From NCBI GenBank assembly GCA_040507985.1, contig JBEVNR010000016.1, positions 37,113 to 101,112 of the forward strand: a stretch of 64,000 bases of DNA, written 5' to 3'. The notes under the pieces are model-generated. The model was not told where the DNA came from. It made no database searches and worked only from the letters and a program-made list of their open reading frames with translations. Made by a program: the position numbers and the translations under genes. This DNA is from JBEVNR01 sp040507985. GTDB lineage: Bacteria; Pseudomonadota; Alphaproteobacteria; Rickettsiales; UBA6187. Below, one piece after another: positions 43,081 to 52,318 of the stretch. The number at the start of each line of letters is the position of its first letter. Positions within the stretch are counted from its first letter, which is position 1.

Positions 43081-44136
43081 GTGAGCGCGCCTTTAGAAAA
43101 TATTCTACGTGAATATCTGCAAAAAAATACGTTTTTGCGCATAGACGCGTTTATGGACATGGCGTTGCTCCACCCCACATATGGTTATTACGTTACCGAT
43201 GCGCCCACTTTTGGCAAGGACGGCGATTTCGTCACCGCGCCGGAAATTTCTTCCCTGTTCGGCGAAACGGTTGGCGCATGGTGCGTGGACGCATGGCATA
43301 AATTGGGGGAGCCGAAGGAATGGCGCCTTGTCGAATGCGGTCCCGGCTCCGGCGTCTGCATGCAAGACGTCTGCCGCGCCGTCGATCGTTTTTCTTCCGT
43401 CGCTAAAGGGCGTTCGGTCACTTTAGTGGAAGCCTCACCCTCTCTGCGAAAAATACAGGCGGAACGATTGCGCGACGTTCCGCGCCTGACGCATAGCGAC
43501 GATTTGCGGTTTCTTGTAAACGACGCCGTTCCCTTCATTCTCTTCGGGAACGAATTTTTAGACGCGCTTCCCATTGTGCAATATGTCTATGAGAACGGGG
43601 CGCTCTACGAACGTGGCGTAGGGCTGCGCGACGGAGAATTCGCGTTCGTGCGAGGCGACCGGCCGTTGCCGCTTTCCGAGGGAGCCATTCGGGCGCGCCA
43701 TCCCGACGTAACGAACGGCGCCGTTATCGAAGAAAGCCCGGCCCAAACGCGCCTAGTGGAAAAAATCGCCTCCTCCGTGCGCAAAAGAAGCGGAGCGGCG
43801 CTGTTCATTGATTATGGCTATCGGGAGTCGCCGTTGCTTTCCACCCTTCAGGCGGTGCGCGCACATAAAAAAACGGCGATTTTTGACCGGTTGGGCGAAT
43901 CGGACATAACGGCGCTCGTCGATTTCGGAGCGTTGGAAAAAATTGCCTTTCCTGTCCATGCCGAATGCGGAAAAATAGAGTCGCAGCGCGATTTCTTGCG
44001 GCGCCACGGCATTGAGGAATTAGCGAAATCACGGCGCGACGCGAGCGACGCAGAGGCGCGGTTGCGGCGGCTCGTCGACGACGACGCCATGGGAAAATCG
44101 TTTAAGGTAATGGAAAGGCTTGCTATTTTTGGTTAG
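43081..44136 (+). CDS. MidA/NDUFAF7-type SAM-dependent methyltransferase (DUF185)
   Basis: A 351-residue protein starting at a GTG, 13 bp after rplS (the in-frame TTG one codon upstream is an alternative). The DUF185 signature is clear: YYVTDAPTFGKDGDFVTAPE with SSLFGE, then the SAM-binding VECGPGSGVCMQD and FGNEFLDALPI. The mitochondrial homologue NDUFAF7 methylates an arginine of complex I subunit NDUFS2; the bacterial substrate is uncertain. Follows trmD-rplS and probably is transcribed with them. Confidence 0.9.
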   Translation: MSAPLENILREYLQKNTFLRIDAFMDMALLHPTYGYYVTDAPTFGKDGDFVTAPEISSLFGETVGAWCVDAWHKLGEPKEWRLVECGPGSGVCMQDVCRAVDRFSSVAKGRSVTLVEASPSLRKIQAERLRDVPRLTHSDDLRFLVNDAVPFILFGNEFLDALPIVQYVYENGALYERGVGLRDGEFAFVRGDRPLPLSEGAIRARHPDVTNGAVIEESPAQTRLVEKIASSVRKRSGAALFIDYGYRESPLLSTLQAVRAHKKTAIFDRLGESDITALVDFGALEKIAFPVHAECGKIESQRDFLRRHGIEELAKSRRDASDAEARLRRLVDDDAMGKSFKVMERLAIFG

Positions 44137-44215
44137 TCCGCGTCATTTTATCTCGTCTTTACGTTTTTTATGCGTATTCTGCCTATAGTTTTATGAATTT
44201 TTATGGACGCACGTC

Positions 44216-44833
44216 ATGGATTCCCGTTTTACGCCGCCGTCCGACCTGCTGGAAAAAGTCGTCGAAAATCGTACGGTCGATTACGTCACCGTCGAGGAAA
44301 TTAAACTCGCCCTGCACGAACGCAGCTTCGCCCTGCCGGCGCTGGCGCTTGCGTCGTTGGCGTTAGTGACGCCGCCCGGCCTGACGGTCATTCCCGGATT
44401 GCCCATTTGTTTAATTGCGGCGCAAATGGCATGCGGAAAAGAAACCTTGTGGTTGCCGAAATGGTTGTCTAAACTGCGCATTAAGCGAGCGCTGCTGGCG
44501 AGGTTAATCGAAAAAGCCGCGCCGAGGATGCGTAAGGCGGAAAAATGGATTCGTCCCCGATGGACGTTTCTTTTTTCCGGAAAAGCCGTCGACCGTGCGG
44601 CGGGCGTGATGATGCTGGCGCTTGGCGCGTCGATTATGTTGCCGTTTCCGTTCACGCACCTATTGCCCGGGATCGGCGTCATTTTTATGGCGCTCGGTCT
44701 TATCGGTCGGGACGGAGCGCAATTATTGCTTGGAACGATCGTCGGCGCGGCGGGGCTCGCCGTCACGTGTACGGTCTTGTTTTTCGGCGTCGAGGCGCTG
44801 GAAAAAATGTACCATGCCGCGACGGCGAAATAA
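44216..44833 (+). CDS. ExoD-family membrane protein
   Basis: A 205-residue protein of the ExoD family, named for exopolysaccharide synthesis in rhizobia. Several hydrophobic helices: about 38-72 (including LVTPPGLTVIPGLPICLIAA), 123-160 and 170-195. The GLTVIPGLP and PFPFTHLLPGIGVIFMALGL segments match the family pattern. The exact biochemical function is not established. It stands alone, on the plus strand after the MidA gene. Confidence 0.88.
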   Translation: MDSRFTPPSDLLEKVVENRTVDYVTVEEIKLALHERSFALPALALASLALVTPPGLTVIPGLPICLIAAQMACGKETLWLPKWLSKLRIKRALLARLIEKAAPRMRKAEKWIRPRWTFLFSGKAVDRAAGVMMLALGASIMLPFPFTHLLPGIGVIFMALGLIGRDGAQLLLGTIVGAAGLAVTCTVLFFGVEALEKMYHAATAK

Positions 44834-44910
44834 TTTTCTCGTGCGTTATTAAATTATTATGAATTTTACGTTAGGGTAAGAAGAGCACCCGACGTCATTT
44901 AGGAAGATAT

Positions 44911-45492
44911 ATGCAAACGCTCAGCGCAATCGCCGTGGCGGCGATCATTTTCGGCGCGCATTGTTTTTCGGCCCGCGCCCAGGAAAGCGACCTTGCGCCT
45001 TGTCCTTATAACGTGCAGGAGTTGCAACGTTTGTGCATGGACGGCGTCTATGACAGTCCGGTAAGCCGTAGGCAATGCTATCGTCGCCACGACGCCGCCG
45101 CCTGCCGCACCCTTTTTGCCGATTGCGTGAAAAACTGCGCGTTCGTTCATTCCCCCAAAATTTTGTCCGGTTCCGGGGTTTCCCCCTACGAAAAACTATT
45201 GCTGCATCGCATTGACAAAGAGACGGAAAACGTGCAATGCGAACGCGACGAAGATTGCGGTTCCGTGATTCTGCTCGACGAGCGGGGCTGTAAAACCTAT
45301 CGCCCCATTTCGTTGTTGTCGATCAACGAAACCTCCCTCGAAAAACTGCTGGCCGCCTATAATAAATATCGCATGGCCGCCGCCAAGGAATCGGGAAGCG
45401 CAACAGGCGATTGCGGGGAAGACGTTCCCGTTAAATCTTATTGCGAAAAAAATCCCCTCACCGAAGAAAAACGCTGCTCTCCAAAATCGTAG
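44911..45492 (+). CDS. Exported cysteine-rich protein
   Basis: A 193-residue protein with a signal peptide, cleavage probably after HCFSARAQ. The mature part has twelve cysteines, spaced in pairs (for example CRTLFADCVKNC), suggesting six disulfides in the periplasm or outside. No known family is recognised. The pattern is dense for an alphaproteobacterial exported protein. It converges with the PQ-loop gene, six bases away. Confidence 0.7.
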   Translation: MQTLSAIAVAAIIFGAHCFSARAQESDLAPCPYNVQELQRLCMDGVYDSPVSRRQCYRRHDAAACRTLFADCVKNCAFVHSPKILSGSGVSPYEKLLLHRIDKETENVQCERDEDCGSVILLDERGCKTYRPISLLSINETSLEKLLAAYNKYRMAAAKESGSATGDCGEDVPVKSYCEKNPLTEEKRCSPKS

Positions 45493-45498
45493 GGCTAT

Positions 45499-45819
45499 TT
45501 AATCCGATTCTTTCACGACGTTAGCGTAGCTCTTTATGCGCCGCCGCCGATTATGCAGGGTTAGGCCGATGATGGCGGCCTGGCCGGCGATGTTGGCGGC
45601 GGCGACGAGGCATGACGGAAGGTCGCGCAAACAAACGGCGCCGTAAAAAAGGCTGATGGTCGACGCCGACAGCCAAATGCACCAGGTTAACAGCGATACG
45701 TCGTCCGATTCTCCGCGAGAGCGCCACAATTTAAATATTTGCGGCAAATATCCCGTCAGCGCCACGAGCGCCACGCTTCCGTACAGATAACGCAGCGCGC
45801 CTAAAAAAAACTCTTCCAT
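45499..45819 (-). CDS. PQ-loop / SemiSWEET-like transporter
   Basis: A 106-residue protein with three hydrophobic segments (about 10-24, 44-62, 66-88) and the PQ motif in LTGYLPQIFKLW. SemiSWEET proteins are dimeric sugar uniporters of this size; others of the PQ-loop group carry amino acids or have unknown cargo. Start at 45819 is chosen as the ATG before the first helix; the longer frame overlaps the gene behind it. It is about 40 bp downstream of the gene at 45.9 kb. Confidence 0.75.
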   Translation of the reverse strand: MEEFFLGALRYLYGSVALVALTGYLPQIFKLWRSRGESDDVSLLTWCIWLSASTISLFYGAVCLRDLPSCLVAAANIAGQAAIIGLTLHNRRRRIKSYANVVKESD

Positions 45820-45860
45820 ATGCCCTTGTCGCCAATTCCGCCGAAAACGTTTTGCGCCGA

Positions 45861-47246
45861 TTATCTCGGACGCGTCGCCGCCACAAGAAAACATAAGGCC
45901 AGCGCAATGACGACGCCGGCGCACAGCAACGCGTCCGGCATGAGGAAATCGCCGAAGCGCCATAACGTCGACTCCGTGCCGGCGCCCGAGGTTAGGCTGA
46001 GCGCTCCCACGCACGCCACGACGATAAGCGCCGTCTGCACCCGAACGCTGTTGCGTTGGTTGATGCAGTGATTGAGATATTCGACGTTCGCGCGGCATAT
46101 GGTCGCTTTTTCCGCGACGCTTTTATAGAGGTCGTCGAAATCCCACGCCGTGACCAGACGTTTAAATATTTCCCTGGGAACGCCTTGCAGCTCGCTGCGC
46201 AGGTCTTTGTAACGCACTTGAAAAATGGCGGCCTCATTCATCGCCTCGCCCAAGGTGCGGCTGACCTCGCGCAACTCCGCGTTGGTTTTGTCGTCGTAGG
46301 CGGAGCCGACGTAGCGCGTTAGGTTGCGGCTGACGGCGTCCATCACCGCATAGCAATGCTGCGCGAGTCGCATGCTTTGCCATACGCTTTCAAGATCGCA
46401 CTCCCGTTCGTTTTCGACCTCGACCACGTTGTTCCCCCACCCCAAATACACGCTTGCGCCGGGCGTTTCGATGCGTGGACACGCACTCACGATGCGTTGC
46501 GTCGCGGCGCGTTTTTCGTCGGTTTGCGATATGATGAACGTGCGGTTCACCCACAAAAAATGCAGCTGGTGAAGGTCTTCGTCTTTTTTCGCCTTTCTCG
46601 GCAAGGCAAGGTCCTTATACACCACGTAGTCGCGCGGATTTTTCACCAGCGGCGTCTTTATGTCTTGCATATAGTCGTTTACGCCGTTGACGGCGGGGGA
46701 AACGTAGTCGCGATAGACGCTTCCCAGAACGTAATATATCATATGGGTGGTCCATCCGTCCAACACCGCGTAGTCTTCGTCGGACAAAGGGGACTCAATG
46801 GCCAAGTCAAGCGAAAGCAACGCAATCGTGTCGTCGCAGACGCTGAGCGCGAGCGTGTCGATTTGAGGCTGCAATAAGTGCGACAGGCGGTAGTCGCACA
46901 CCATGTCGGCGTTACGCGACGCTTCGCCGGCAAGGGAGCGAATTTCCTCCTTTCTGACCGAATCGAACGTTAAGGAAAATATTTCGGGAGAATGAAAGCT
47001 GTCGGCGGGCTTATTTAAGGCGACGAAGCGCGAATCGGCGCCGATGCGGCGCTCTTGCCGTGGAATGACGGCAATATTCACCCCTTCCGGCACCGACGAA
47101 AAGAAGCGAGACCTGCCCACGTGAAAGTCTTTGTCCATTTTTCGTAAAAGCGAGTCTAGCAGCGCTTCGTTTTCTAACGCGCGCGCGTTGTCAAAGGCAA
47201 AACGACAGCGAAATGGCGCGATGAGTTTTAGCGACCGTGAAGGCAT
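45861..47246 (-). CDS. Unknown membrane-anchored protein
   Basis: A 461-residue protein. A soluble N-terminal region of about 400 residues precedes two C-terminal hydrophobic helices (about 408-425 and 437-456). The segment from 290 to 395 is helical, with SVWQSMRLAQHCYAVMDAVS and SRTLGEAMNEAAIFQVRY, and topology recalls CorA/RMD1-like proteins, but no GxN ion motif is visible, so I do not assign a transporter. The 164-bp palindromic element ends just upstream of its start. Transcribed towards the PQ-loop gene. Confidence 0.6.
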   Translation of the reverse strand: MPSRSLKLIAPFRCRFAFDNARALENEALLDSLLRKMDKDFHVGRSRFFSSVPEGVNIAVIPRQERRIGADSRFVALNKPADSFHSPEIFSLTFDSVRKEEIRSLAGEASRNADMVCDYRLSHLLQPQIDTLALSVCDDTIALLSLDLAIESPLSDEDYAVLDGWTTHMIYYVLGSVYRDYVSPAVNGVNDYMQDIKTPLVKNPRDYVVYKDLALPRKAKKDEDLHQLHFLWVNRTFIISQTDEKRAATQRIVSACPRIETPGASVYLGWGNNVVEVENERECDLESVWQSMRLAQHCYAVMDAVSRNLTRYVGSAYDDKTNAELREVSRTLGEAMNEAAIFQVRYKDLRSELQGVPREIFKRLVTAWDFDDLYKSVAEKATICRANVEYLNHCINQRNSVRVQTALIVVACVGALSLTSGAGTESTLWRFGDFLMPDALLCAGVVIALALCFLVAATRPR

Positions 47247-47270
47247 GGAAGGCTCTATTCTGGATTGGGC

Positions 47271-47434
47271 TTAGAGCCTGTAGCGAATTAAGGATCTTGC
47301 CTATTTTCGGGTCTTTTTCGTCGTTTTCGCGTCAAAATTTGACCTCCGTAGTCCGCTACGCAGGTCAAATTCCTCCTAAAACCACCAAAAAATCCCTCGA
47401 AAATCGACGAAAATTTAATTCACTACAGGCTCTT
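47271..47434. repeat. 164-bp imperfect palindromic element (MITE-like)
   Basis: The ends TTAGAGCCTGTAGCGAATTA (47271-47290) and TAATTCACTACAGGCTCTTA (47415-47434) are inverted copies matching at 18 of 20 positions. The two 80-bp halves are complementary in several blocks, centred on TTTGACCT/AGGTCAAA around 47339-47378, so the whole folds as a long hairpin. A half copy occurs at 10094-10113. No gene inside. It lies between the PhoR-like kinase and the unknown gene at 45.9 kb. Confidence 0.65.
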
Positions 47435-47531
47435 AGACGCATAGTACGCATTTTTTTGCGTTCCACAACGGAAACGCGTGATGCGCAAGGGTGGAATACG
47501 GCGGATTTTTTAGCCTTTTTTAAAAAAAACG

Positions 47532-49028
47532 TCATGTTTTCTCGCCGTTCGCTCCGTGGGAGGGAACGTCGATCACGGGAAAAAACACCTCGAAAAGATT
47601 GCCTTTTTCTTCCGAGCTTTCGATGCGAAGCAATCCGTTATGATGTTCCACGATGCTTTTGACGATCGACAGCCCTATGCCGCTGCCGCCCGCACCCTCG
47701 CCGCGAGACGAGTCGGCCCGATAGAAACGTTCCGTCAGGCGCGGTATTTTTTCCTCGGGAATGACCTGGCCGTCGTTTCGCACCGCGAACGTGACGTAAT
47801 TTTCGGCGTAATGCAGCTCCGCCGAGCGATCGGAGGAAAGCACAATTTCCCTTATCTCCGGATCGGCGTCGGCGTAGAGCGCGACCGTGACCTCTATTTT
47901 TCCTCCCGTTGCGCCGTATTTCACCGCGTTGCTTAACAGGTTGGAAAACATCAGCTGCAATTCGGTGGAGTTTCCGTAAAAATCGGGAACGTTTTCCGCG
48001 ACATGTGAAATAAGCGTCATTCCCTTGCTAATGAGCAACGCGTCGTTGCGGTATACGTTTGCCGCCGACGTCGCCAGCGCGGCGACGTTCACCCTATCGT
48101 TAAACACGTCGTGCGCGCTTATCTCTATTTTGGCGAGCGACAACAAGTCGCGCGCGAGCGACGACAGGGCGTAGGAACGCTCAAGGCAAATGCGCAAAAA
48201 TTTTGCCGCATTCCCGTTGTCTTTGGCAAAGTCTTCGTCGAGAACGGTTTCTAAAAATCCGATGATTCCCGTGAGCGGCGTTTGAATTTCATGGCTGGCG
48301 TTGGAGACGAAGTCGCGCATCGCCTCTTGCGTCTTCACGATGTTCGACACGTCGTAGAACAAGCAGATCACGGCTTCCCTCGCATAGCTCATGCTTAGGC
48401 GCTCGCCTTGCCTTAGGCCCATTTCCTTCGCCGAAATCGGGTGCAAAATGCACTCGAAATGCCTTTTCGTTCCGTCGTCCAGCGCCACTTCCATATGGCT
48501 TATGTGCTCGTCGCGCCCTTTTAGCTGCACGCACGCCTTATGCAACCTGGGATCGGATATAAGAGAGTCCAGCTTTCTGCCGAGCAGTTCCGACCGAAAC
48601 AAGGCGCGGGCGCTGCGATTGCCGTCGAGCACGATGCGCTCCGGCGACAACACCAGCACCGGCGCCGGCAGGGAGTGAAAGATAACGTAGTTTTTTTGCA
48701 GGGTCGACTCTAATTTCTTGGCGTGCCGCTGCCGGCTTTCCCGGAGTTTTTCGACGGCGTCGGGCAAGGTTTCGACGGCGCTAAGCACGGTGAGCGGAGG
48801 ACACTCCACCTCCTTGTCTTCCGACAGATCGTTCACGTAGCGCCGCAGCGCGCTTAAGTCGGCCATGCACGGCCTTGCCGCCAGAAAACAATAAGCGAAC
48901 GCGGCAAGGGAGCAGATTGCGCCTTCGAGCAACGTTAATTTTTCCGTAAAGACGAGGACGGCAAAAATTGCGAGCGCGCCGCACGAGAATAAAAGGGCGA
49001 TTTTAGTCACGTTGGCGCGGTTCGTCAT
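47532..49028 (-). CDS. PhoR-like sensor histidine kinase
   Basis: A 498-residue membrane kinase. Two hydrophobic helices (about 10-27 and 33-52) with a very short loop, a PAS domain at about 115-230, the H box VSNASHEIQTPLTGI with H246, N box NLLSNAVKYG, and G2 box GGSGIGLSIV. The short periplasmic part and the PAS domain resemble PhoR of the phosphate regulon, but no phoB, pst or phoU gene is adjacent, so the signal is unproven. Transcribed towards the palindromic element. Confidence 0.87.
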   Translation of the reverse strand: MTNRANVTKIALLFSCGALAIFAVLVFTEKLTLLEGAICSLAAFAYCFLAARPCMADLSALRRYVNDLSEDKEVECPPLTVLSAVETLPDAVEKLRESRQRHAKKLESTLQKNYVIFHSLPAPVLVLSPERIVLDGNRSARALFRSELLGRKLDSLISDPRLHKACVQLKGRDEHISHMEVALDDGTKRHFECILHPISAKEMGLRQGERLSMSYAREAVICLFYDVSNIVKTQEAMRDFVSNASHEIQTPLTGIIGFLETVLDEDFAKDNGNAAKFLRICLERSYALSSLARDLLSLAKIEISAHDVFNDRVNVAALATSAANVYRNDALLISKGMTLISHVAENVPDFYGNSTELQLMFSNLLSNAVKYGATGGKIEVTVALYADADPEIREIVLSSDRSAELHYAENYVTFAVRNDGQVIPEEKIPRLTERFYRADSSRGEGAGGSGIGLSIVKSIVEHHNGLLRIESSEEKGNLFEVFFPVIDVPSHGANGEKT

Positions 49029-49338
49029 GCAAAACCGATATAGTTTTCCGAATGAAAATGATTCGATATATCTCTTGCATACCCCTATCTAGGGCGGACG
49101 TCTACGCGCAATCGTCCGTTCACGAATTCTTGCATACTTAGCTATGCCGTAGGGATGGCGGATAGGCGAATCAAACTTGGCGACGATGGTGGCGTCGGCC
49201 AAAAACGCGAAAAACTCCGGCGCGGCCACGCCTAAAACCGATCATCAACAGTCTAAGAAAGAAAAGTTATTTTTTTATGGGAAAATATAGAGCATACGGA
49301 ATTAAGGCGATAACGTCCGGCGCTATCTTCTTTCGTGC
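49029..49338. other. Non-coding stretch between PhoR-like kinase and unknown gene
   Basis: 310 bp in which I see no gene or RNA. It is mixed in composition; an AT-rich end near 49261-49300 may hold regulatory sequence. Confidence 0.4.
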
Positions 49339-50532
49339 TTAATCTAAGGACCCTGCCTTGGAGAGCATGCAATCTTGCGTCTTTGGGTGCGACGACAAAA
49401 TGACGACGTCGTGCGTTAAGTCATCGATGCCTAAATATGCCTTATTATAGCGTTTTTTTAGCGGCCGGTTTTGCACGAACGCCTTCCAGTTAAGTTCTTT
49501 CACGCGATGGATGAGGTCCGGGTTCGCGTTTAGCGCCGCGAGCAATTCATGCGTCAGCATAATGCTTGCCGCGTTCCATAGCCTTTCCCTTCGGTTATTT
49601 TCCGCCATAGATTTGGCAAGCGCCGTGTCTTCGTTGGTGCGGGCACTGCGCTCGATATCGTCCGCGCTTGTATCCAGCAATCTCTGCTTATCCGGAGATA
49701 TGTACGCAAAAAAGCAATCCGCAAACGGACGCAGCCATTGGCGGAAATTTTCGCAAGTCTCGTGCACGCAATCCCAGCGCCAAATAGCATCGCGCCATCG
49801 TAAAAGGCGAGCGTCAATAAAGCAGGTCGTTTCCGTGCCTTTCACGGAGAAACGCAAGGCGGCAAGGCGCACATATTCTCGCTCTATGGTTTTTTCCGTC
49901 GTCAATTTCGTCGGCACGCATAATGTCGAGAGTATACCGTTTCGAACGCGAGCGAAAACCGCATGCAAAATTTTGGAACCGTCAATATTTTTTCGCCCGT
50001 AACTCGCTATGTCGGCAAGCATGCCTAAATAGCCGTTCGGCGTAAAGTCGCGGTAAGAAGCAAAAAAATGAAGCGGAGGGCCTTGCGGCGCAGCAATTCG
50101 TCTTAGAAAATCATATAAATTTTTGTTTCCTTGGCAACTCCATACCCTATCGGCTATTGGACGCCCTATGAAATAGAGGCGATAGAAAAAGCATTTTGTG
50201 CAGATCCTTTTGGGACAGGAAAAATTTTTAATCAGCAATCTATCGTTCCATCGTTCGTTGAGATTAATTTCATTAAGCAATTCATCCCATGATTTGCCCG
50301 TTATTTGTAAGGGGCCAATCGGAATTTCGGAAAATCTTTCCTGCAAATACGCAAAAAACCCCGTAAAAATATCGCATTGCGTAGGGTTGTTCGATTCGAG
50401 CGTTCGCGCCAGAAAGTCGCGGTACGATATGCCCGGGTAAGGATCGTCGTCGGTAAATAGTTGATTCCATTGAAATTGGGGAACGGAAGTGAGTTTTTCA
50501 ACGTTGTTATGGGAAAGATGTGATCCGTCCAT
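49339..50532 (-). CDS. Unknown protein
   Basis: A 397-residue protein from the ATG at 50532 (a TTG 7 codons upstream is possible). No family recognised. It is soluble, rich in aromatic residues and arginine, with scattered cysteines including CPKRICTKC (about residues 110-118), which might bind a metal. The frame lies downstream of sufB but separated by a perfect hairpin. It is AT-richer than sufB. No relation to the other unknown genes was seen by eye. Confidence 0.6.
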   Translation of the reverse strand: MDGSHLSHNNVEKLTSVPQFQWNQLFTDDDPYPGISYRDFLARTLESNNPTQCDIFTGFFAYLQERFSEIPIGPLQITGKSWDELLNEINLNERWNDRLLIKNFSCPKRICTKCFFYRLYFIGRPIADRVWSCQGNKNLYDFLRRIAAPQGPPLHFFASYRDFTPNGYLGMLADIASYGRKNIDGSKILHAVFARVRNGILSTLCVPTKLTTEKTIEREYVRLAALRFSVKGTETTCFIDARLLRWRDAIWRWDCVHETCENFRQWLRPFADCFFAYISPDKQRLLDTSADDIERSARTNEDTALAKSMAENNRRERLWNAASIMLTHELLAALNANPDLIHRVKELNWKAFVQNRPLKKRYNKAYLGIDDLTHDVVILSSHPKTQDCMLSKAGSLD

Positions 50533-50592
50533 ATCGGAGGGAATAACGCGCAAGCAAATGCGACCAAGGAATATTGGCTTTGCGTGGGTGAC

Positions 50593-50617
50593 GAATTTTT
50601 GTAAGTGACAAAAATTC
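50593..50617. terminator. Perfect inverted repeat downstream of sufB
   Basis: GAATTTTTGT (50593-50602) and ACAAAAATTC (50608-50617) enclose a 5-nt loop, 36 bp beyond the sufB stop codon. The stem contains a T run, but none follows it. Possible terminator or 3' end stabiliser. Confidence 0.5.
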
Positions 50618-50652
50618 TAATACTTTAAACGATAAAAATCAACGATTTTTTC

Positions 50653-52110
50653 CTACCCCACCGCGCCTTCGAGGCTGACTTGCAACAGCGCCTTCGCCTC
50701 GACGGCAAACTCCATCGGCAGTTCGCTTAGCACCTCCCTGCAAAATCCGCTGACGATCATCGACACGGCGTCTTCTTCCGACAGTCCGCGCTGCATGCAG
50801 TAATAAAGCTGGTCGTCGCTGATTTTTGACGCGGTGGCCTCGTGTTCGATGTTGGCCGAATCGTTTTTCGCCTCAATGTACGGAACGGTCGTCGCCCCGC
50901 ATTCCCCGCCGATCAGCAGCGAGTCGCATTGGGTGTAGTTGCGCGCGCCTTCCGCGTTCGGCGCCACCGACACCAGCCCGCGATAGGCGTTGCGGCTGCG
51001 TCCGGCGGAAATGCCCTTCGCGATAATGGTGCTGGTGGTGTTTTTGCCGAGATGGATCATCTTCGTGCCGGTGTCGGCTTGCTGTCTTCCGTTGGTGACG
51101 GCGACGGAATAAAATTCCCCCTTGGAACCGTCGCCTTGGAGAATGCAGCTTGGGTATTTCCACGTGATGGCCGACCCGGTTTCCAGCTGTGTCCACGAGA
51201 TGCGCGAGCGCTTGCCGCGACAGGCGCCGCGTTTGGTGACGAAATTATAAATGCCGCCCTTTCCCTGCGCGTCGCCCGGATACCAGTTTTGCACGGTGGA
51301 ATATTTAATGTAGGCGTCGTCCATCGCCACCAACTCCACCACGGCGGCGTGCAGTTGGTTTTCGTCGCGCATCGGTGCGGTGCAGCCTTCCAGATAGCTG
51401 ACCGACGCGCTTTTTTCCGCGATGATGAGCGTGCGCTCGAACTGGCCGGTTTTGGCTTCGTTAATGCGAAAATAGGTGGAAAGTTCCATCGGACAGGCCA
51501 CGCCTTCGGGAATATAGACGAAGGAGCCGTCGCTAAACACGGCGGCGTTGAGGCAGGCGAAGAAATTGTCGGTGTGCGGCACGACCGATCCCAAATATTT
51601 TTTCACCAATTCGGGATATTCGCGCAGCGCTTCGGAAATTGGGCAAAAAATGACCCCCACTTCCTTGAGCTTGTCTTTATAAGTGGTGGCGATGGACACG
51701 CTGTCGAACACGGCGTCGACCGCCACGCCGGCCAGCGCTTTTTGCTCGTGCAGCGGAATGCCCAGCTTGCGGTAGGCTTCCAATATTTCCGGATCGGCCT
51801 CGTCCAGGCTGTTTAGCGTCTTTTTTTTCGGTTCGGAGTAGTAATAGATGTCCTGGTAATCGATGGCGGGGTAGCGCACATCGGCCCACGCCGGCTCTTT
51901 TGTCATTAAAAGCCACGCGCGGTAGGCTTTTAGGCGGTATTCGAGCATCCATTCCGGTTCGTTTTTTTTGGCGGAAATATAGCGCACCGTGTCTTCGGAA
52001 AGCCCTTTAGGGGCCTTTTCCGATTCGACGTTCGTGACGAAGCCGTGCTTGTATTCGCGCGCCGCCACGGTTTTGGCGTCGGGCGCGGCGGAGGCGGGGG
52101 AGGGAACCAT
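50653..52110 (-). CDS. sufB: Fe-S cluster assembly protein SufB
   Basis: A 485-residue SufB, scaffold of the SUF system where clusters are built on the SufBC2D complex. Visible family marks: EPEWMLEYRLKAYRAW, WADVRYPAIDYQDIYYYS, and the C-terminal CDSLLIGGECGATTVPYIEA and EHEATASKISDDQLYY segments. Length is normal. sufC, sufD and sufS do not follow; the next gene on this strand is of unknown function. A palindrome lies 18-36 bp upstream of the start codon. Confidence 0.95.
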   Translation of the reverse strand: MVPSPASAAPDAKTVAAREYKHGFVTNVESEKAPKGLSEDTVRYISAKKNEPEWMLEYRLKAYRAWLLMTKEPAWADVRYPAIDYQDIYYYSEPKKKTLNSLDEADPEILEAYRKLGIPLHEQKALAGVAVDAVFDSVSIATTYKDKLKEVGVIFCPISEALREYPELVKKYLGSVVPHTDNFFACLNAAVFSDGSFVYIPEGVACPMELSTYFRINEAKTGQFERTLIIAEKSASVSYLEGCTAPMRDENQLHAAVVELVAMDDAYIKYSTVQNWYPGDAQGKGGIYNFVTKRGACRGKRSRISWTQLETGSAITWKYPSCILQGDGSKGEFYSVAVTNGRQQADTGTKMIHLGKNTTSTIIAKGISAGRSRNAYRGLVSVAPNAEGARNYTQCDSLLIGGECGATTVPYIEAKNDSANIEHEATASKISDDQLYYCMQRGLSEEDAVSMIVSGFCREVLSELPMEFAVEAKALLQVSLEGAVG

Positions 52111-52127
52111 AAGGGGTGTTTTGCTGC

Positions 52128-52146
52128 AGTTAACGACCGGTTAACT
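52128..52146 (-). promoter_or_regulatory. Palindrome upstream of sufB, operator candidate
   Basis: AGTTAAC (52128-52134), GACCG, GTTAACT (52140-52146) is a perfect 7-bp inverted repeat, 18-36 bp upstream of the sufB start. A possible -10 box (TATAGT on the minus strand) overlaps its far edge. Regulation by iron or cluster status is an inference; the site does not match a consensus I can quote. Confidence 0.5.
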
Positions 52147-52318
52147 ATACACCATCATGGGACGCATGCGAAAGCAAAAAAACGTCGCGCCTTGCAAAAG
52201 GCGAACAAAACGCTTTACGGACGGCAAATAATCGCGTATACAGGTTGGCCTAGAATATGTGCGCGGCGTTGGCCGCACGCCAAGCCGCAAATGCAAAACA
52301 AGACGGAAAACACACGCC

